Below are positions 57,180 through 60,188 of a DNA stretch of 60,188 nt, in pieces; the stretch's first letter is position 1; each line of letters starts with the position of its first letter. The translations under genes and the position numbers were made by a program. The stretch is from positions 1-60,188 of the forward strand of contig JANBRJ010000097.1 of assembly GCA_027577595.1 (NCBI GenBank), in the 5' to 3' direction. The notes under the pieces were generated by a model, which was not told where the DNA came from, ran no database searches, and saw only the letters and a list, made by a program, of their open reading frames with translations. This DNA comes from Coemansia sp. RSA 487. Its lineage: Eukaryota > Kickxellomycota > Kickxellomycetes > Kickxellales > Kickxellaceae.

Positions 57180-59876
57180 TTAGATCTGGCCGTGGGATCG
57201 CAGCAAATACAACAAAAACAACTCAGCTCGCTCTCCATCGTTTTCGTCAAGCGCACGCTCAGATGGCGCTCGCAGCAGAGCCTTTGCAAATACCTGTGCT
57301 ACGCGTTGTGCCGAGGTTGCGCCCTTTTCGATTGCCTCTCGCAGGAACGCTAGCAGATAAATCAGAACATTGAGATTTTCCGGTGCAAGATCCTCAAGCG
57401 CTTCAAGCGCTGCTGCCCGCGATATGCCGCCTGCTTCAATGCACGCGCCGTACAGCTCAAATGGAACCAGGGGCTCTGGGAGCGAGCGGATCAGATCGAT
57501 CAGGCAGCTGGCCACTGTGTCCACACCTACGTCGTGCGGCGCTGCAAGTGTCGCGTTGGCAATTACCTCAGGAAGCGGCGATCCTGCCAGTCTCTCGTCG
57601 CTGCTACTCCCCACTGCAAGCGGTGCAACCAGCAGATCTTCCGGGTCGCCATAATCTGATTCCGTGTCGGAGCCTGTTTCTGCATTGGAATGGCGGCGTT
57701 GTTGCTGGTTGGCTTGCTCCTGGGCTGAAAGCGAACTCATATGCTCGTGTGCTACTGTTGCGTCTGGGTTCCACGGCCCAAGAGACAGCCGCTCAAGAGC
57801 CTCTGTGGTTGATCTGTTGCCCATATCGCCAAGCATCGAATGCATCGTCGATGGGACAAGTGTATTCTGGTCAGCCAGTCCCAACTGCAATCCAGAGTCA
57901 CCGCCCACTCCATCTATCACGCCCCCAACATTCCCAAACATACGGCCTCCACCGCTGCCTGTCATCTGGTTACTGTTGTGGTCCTGCACCTGAATTCGCC
58001 CTGGATCTTCGACAACCGTGCGAGCCATGTGCTCCTCCGAAGGCGAGTGCCATTGCAAGATGGTGTCTGGATCAAGCGGCGCATCTGTATCCAGATACTC
58101 CTTGATTTTGCGTGCCAGTACACGGTTGCCGGCCCAGTAGAAAAGCGAGTACCCCCTGTTGACCGCATACTGGGACAAAAAGTCGGTCAAGGTCCAAATG
58201 CATTTAGGCACGCTGAACTGGCCGGAGCAAAGACATTTCTCAAAGTCGTGGCGGCTCATCTCGCGGACAGGTTCCTTGCAGTGAACCAGAATGTCCAGGC
58301 TCATCCCATACACCGATGGCCTGTAGTTTCCTTGCACCTGGACAAAGTAGTCGCGCCCACGCTCTAAATGGAGGACAAGGATATCGCACATATCCTCGGT
58401 ACGGGAGTTCAGAGGCGCCGACGTATGCTCGTCAACTATGACAACAAACTCCAGATCTATGCGAACTCCAGGAAGAAGCATCCCGCTACTGGGCGTGATG
58501 CGCAGCCACTCTGGCGCATAGCTAGCTCTCGACGGTGTTGTCGCAAAGCTGTACTCGATAGGCACTTGACCCGAGTTTGTAAGACCTATCTTTTGTCTCG
58601 CCGGCCGTCCAAAGTTCACCTCGCCGAAATCGACAACCGTTGACTCCAGCGCTGCAGTTGGTATGCATTCGTTTTCGTAGTGGTCCAACTCGCGCAGAAC
58701 GTCGAGATAGATCGACTGGCGGCGCTCAGGATCGACGCTCCACACATCGACGCCTAGACATGCGCGCACGGGCTTATGGTCCGAGGTCGTTAACGATTCC
58801 ACAGAAGAGTAATCGTTGCAACTGACGCCACCCTCGCAGCCTGGCCGCGTCCACCAAAGCACACGGTCGCACCACGCCGGTCGCCGCTTCGCGTCGTACT
58901 CATTTGTGCCAAGCATATACTTATATGTCGGTGCAAAGCCAATGTCGGCTTCCTCGAATCCAGAAAACGCTTGCTTGTTCATCATTGCTATACGCAGCTG
59001 ATCCAGCCCCAGCAGCGATCTGTACTCGCCCTGTGCAATGGAGCCACCAGCGTCGCCGGAATCGATGGCCAGGCGGTAGTTGAGGTCTCCGAGCCAGAAA
59101 ACGTAGCTGTGGTCAAAGATGGTGAGATGGCGGTTTGCTGTGCCATGGCCAGCCCCGCGCAGCTCAAGGGTCTTTGGAACAAGCGGATCGATGGAGGATA
59201 CATGGTTGGCGGTACCAAACACCATTCGCTTACATATGTCGTGGAACTGCGCGTTCCGTTTATCCACTTGCAAAGCATCGTGCGCAAGATGCGAGCACAC
59301 AAAGCAGAGCGGAGTGTCCCGGTACATCATGCGCACAGCAACTGCGCCCTTGTTGCCAACCATCCCCATGATCCCACATCCGACCGACGCTGTCTGAACG
59401 CCGGACACAAGCTCTGCTACATCCAGCCGCGCATACACCATCACAAACATACCAATGAGCTGTTTCGAAGCTATCTTGCAAAACGAGTACCGCGTGTCGC
59501 CCATGCATCTTTCTATTGCTTCGGTCCACTCGGAGTCCTTGACTGTGTTGTTATATACAAATGCCTCGGCTCGCACATCCAGCTCTTGGAACCCAAGCAC
59601 CAATAGCTCTGGGAGACTCTCTAACGACATGCTATTCGTGTCTTTGGGCACGAATCCAAGCCATTCAGCCAGCGCCTTTGTGTCTGCTGGTGCCTGTCCG
59701 TTGACATTCCACGTCCCGACAAAGGCATTCAACCTGTAGCCATGTATAAATTCCCCACTGCGCTTTTTCAACGAATGGAGAATCCATGCTTCTTTTGTCG
59801 GAGTGCTTACCCGCTCTGTCGGCGAAACGCTATCAGAAATTGCATGTGCTGCAACTGTTGTATGTTCATTTGGCAT
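57180..59876 (-). CDS. OCRL/INPP5B-type inositol polyphosphate 5-phosphatase with RhoGAP-like end
   Basis: An 898-residue protein. The 5-phosphatase domain (about residues 45-375) has FVGTWNVNGQ, LGFQELD, GNKGAVAVRM, FVCSHLAHD, FWLGDLNYRL, PAWCDRVLWW and TSDHKPVRA, all the catalytic motifs for removing the 5-phosphate of PI(4,5)P2 and related lipids. An ASH-type beta domain follows (about 415-545: VVDFGEVNFGRPARQK, PEWLRITPSSGMLLPG). A RhoGAP-like domain ends the protein (about 570-895). This order is that of animal OCRL and INPP5B, which act on endosomes and Golgi. The GAP arginine finger is absent (SLFYWAGNRVL), as in OCRL. The GAP-like domain is split by about 180 low-complexity residues between KEYLDTDAPLD and VASCLIDLIRSLPEPLVPF. 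ATG at 59876. Confidence 0.93.
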   Translation of the reverse strand: MPNEHTTVAAHAISDSVSPTERVSTPTKEAWILHSLKKRSGEFIHGYRLNAFVGTWNVNGQAPADTKALAEWLGFVPKDTNSMSLESLPELLVLGFQELDVRAEAFVYNNTVKDSEWTEAIERCMGDTRYSFCKIASKQLIGMFVMVYARLDVAELVSGVQTASVGCGIMGMVGNKGAVAVRMMYRDTPLCFVCSHLAHDALQVDKRNAQFHDICKRMVFGTANHVSSIDPLVPKTLELRGAGHGTANRHLTIFDHSYVFWLGDLNYRLAIDSGDAGGSIAQGEYRSLLGLDQLRIAMMNKQAFSGFEEADIGFAPTYKYMLGTNEYDAKRRPAWCDRVLWWTRPGCEGGVSCNDYSSVESLTTSDHKPVRACLGVDVWSVDPERRQSIYLDVLRELDHYENECIPTAALESTVVDFGEVNFGRPARQKIGLTNSGQVPIEYSFATTPSRASYAPEWLRITPSSGMLLPGVRIDLEFVVIVDEHTSAPLNSRTEDMCDILVLHLERGRDYFVQVQGNYRPSVYGMSLDILVHCKEPVREMSRHDFEKCLCSGQFSVPKCIWTLTDFLSQYAVNRGYSLFYWAGNRVLARKIKEYLDTDAPLDPDTILQWHSPSEEHMARTVVEDPGRIQVQDHNSNQMTGSGGGRMFGNVGGVIDGVGGDSGLQLGLADQNTLVPSTMHSMLGDMGNRSTTEALERLSLGPWNPDATVAHEHMSSLSAQEQANQQQRRHSNAETGSDTESDYGDPEDLLVAPLAVGSSSDERLAGSPLPEVIANATLAAPHDVGVDTVASCLIDLIRSLPEPLVPFELYGACIEAGGISRAAALEALEDLAPENLNVLIYLLAFLREAIEKGATSAQRVAQVFAKALLRAPSERALDENDGERAELFLLYLLRSHGQI

Positions 59877-60188
59877 TGTCTATAAGAGAAAAAAAGGTAT
59901 TTTTAATTAAGAAAGAGCATACATTTGTAAAAATAAAAAGCCTTCCAGATAAAAAAACGAAAGGCGATGATGACGCCACCAGGTATGCAGAAGTGAGAAC
60001 CGAACCTTTCTCTTTTGCTTCTTCGTGAGCCAAATTATTTTACACAGATAACACTCAAGCTTTTATACATGTAGAAATATTGAAGAGATATATTTTTCTT
60101 TCGTGCATTACCAAAGCTCTAACTAGACAAAAATATAGAGGGCTCTGAGGGGGAAAGAAAGAAAAAGCAATATCAGAGAGAAGAACGC
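59877..60188. other. Upstream region of the OCRL-type gene to the right edge
   Basis: About 310 bp of A/T- and purine-rich DNA, expected to be the OCRL-type promoter. No start of another gene can be made out before the edge. Confidence 0.5.

Overview
The window looks like nuclear DNA of an early-diverging fungus, most likely Kickxellomycotina (a Coemansia-like genome). Gene content is plainly fungal: a HAP2/NF-YA subunit, an SSK1-type response regulator, a VCX1-type Ca2+/H+ antiporter and OPT peptide transporters. Genes are long and mostly intronless. The few introns are about 80-115 bp with GTAAGT-like donors. An OCRL-type lipid phosphatase, a USP8/Doa4-type protease with dimerisation domain, and a short member of a variable F-box-like family also fit that lineage. 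The placement is inference from composition and recalled protein families; no search was run.

Layout. 1-14.8 kb: the first codons of a minus-strand gene at the left edge (possibly urate oxidase), a divergent OPT-like transporter (+), HAP2 (-), an F-box-like short gene (+), and two closely related OPT peptide transporters in tandem (-). 14.8-20.6 kb: long intergenic DNA around the Ca2+/H+ antiporter (-). 20.6-26.5 kb: a USP8-type deubiquitinase (+) convergent with an indoleamine 2,3-dioxygenase-like protein with a mitochondrial-looking N-terminus (-). 26.5-31 kb: a type II membrane glycosyltransferase-like gene between two diverged direct repeats, a mitochondrial release-factor-like gene, and a small secreted protein. 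31-38 kb: GPI12/PIG-L, a spliced SAP-kinase lacking the usual VAIK lysine, a one-finger zinc protein and a RING-H2 protein. 38-46 kb: an F-box protein whose start codon appears split by an intron, a class I alpha-mannosidase, and TRM5 with two inferred introns. 46-60 kb: a SNAPIN-like subunit, eIF3d, a very large SSK1-type regulator followed by an orphan spliced coding fragment, and an OCRL-type 5-phosphatase/RhoGAP-like protein.

The genes do not form one pathway. They are housekeeping and signalling genes (translation: eIF3d, TRM5, release factor; glycosylation and GPI: mannosidase, GPI12, glycosyltransferase-like; ubiquitin: USP, RING, F-box; stress signalling: SSK1) plus a transporter cluster. 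I recognised no rRNA, tRNA, CRISPR array, viral or LTR element, or DNA transposon.

The strongest leads are the SAP-kinase with a WNK-like placement of its candidate catalytic lysine, the direct repeats flanking the glycosyltransferase-like gene, the split-start-codon intron, the hidden coding fragment after SSK1, and a 101-bp identical tract between two OPT paralogues. Several starts were moved from open-frame limits to the first real ATG, as stated in the entries.
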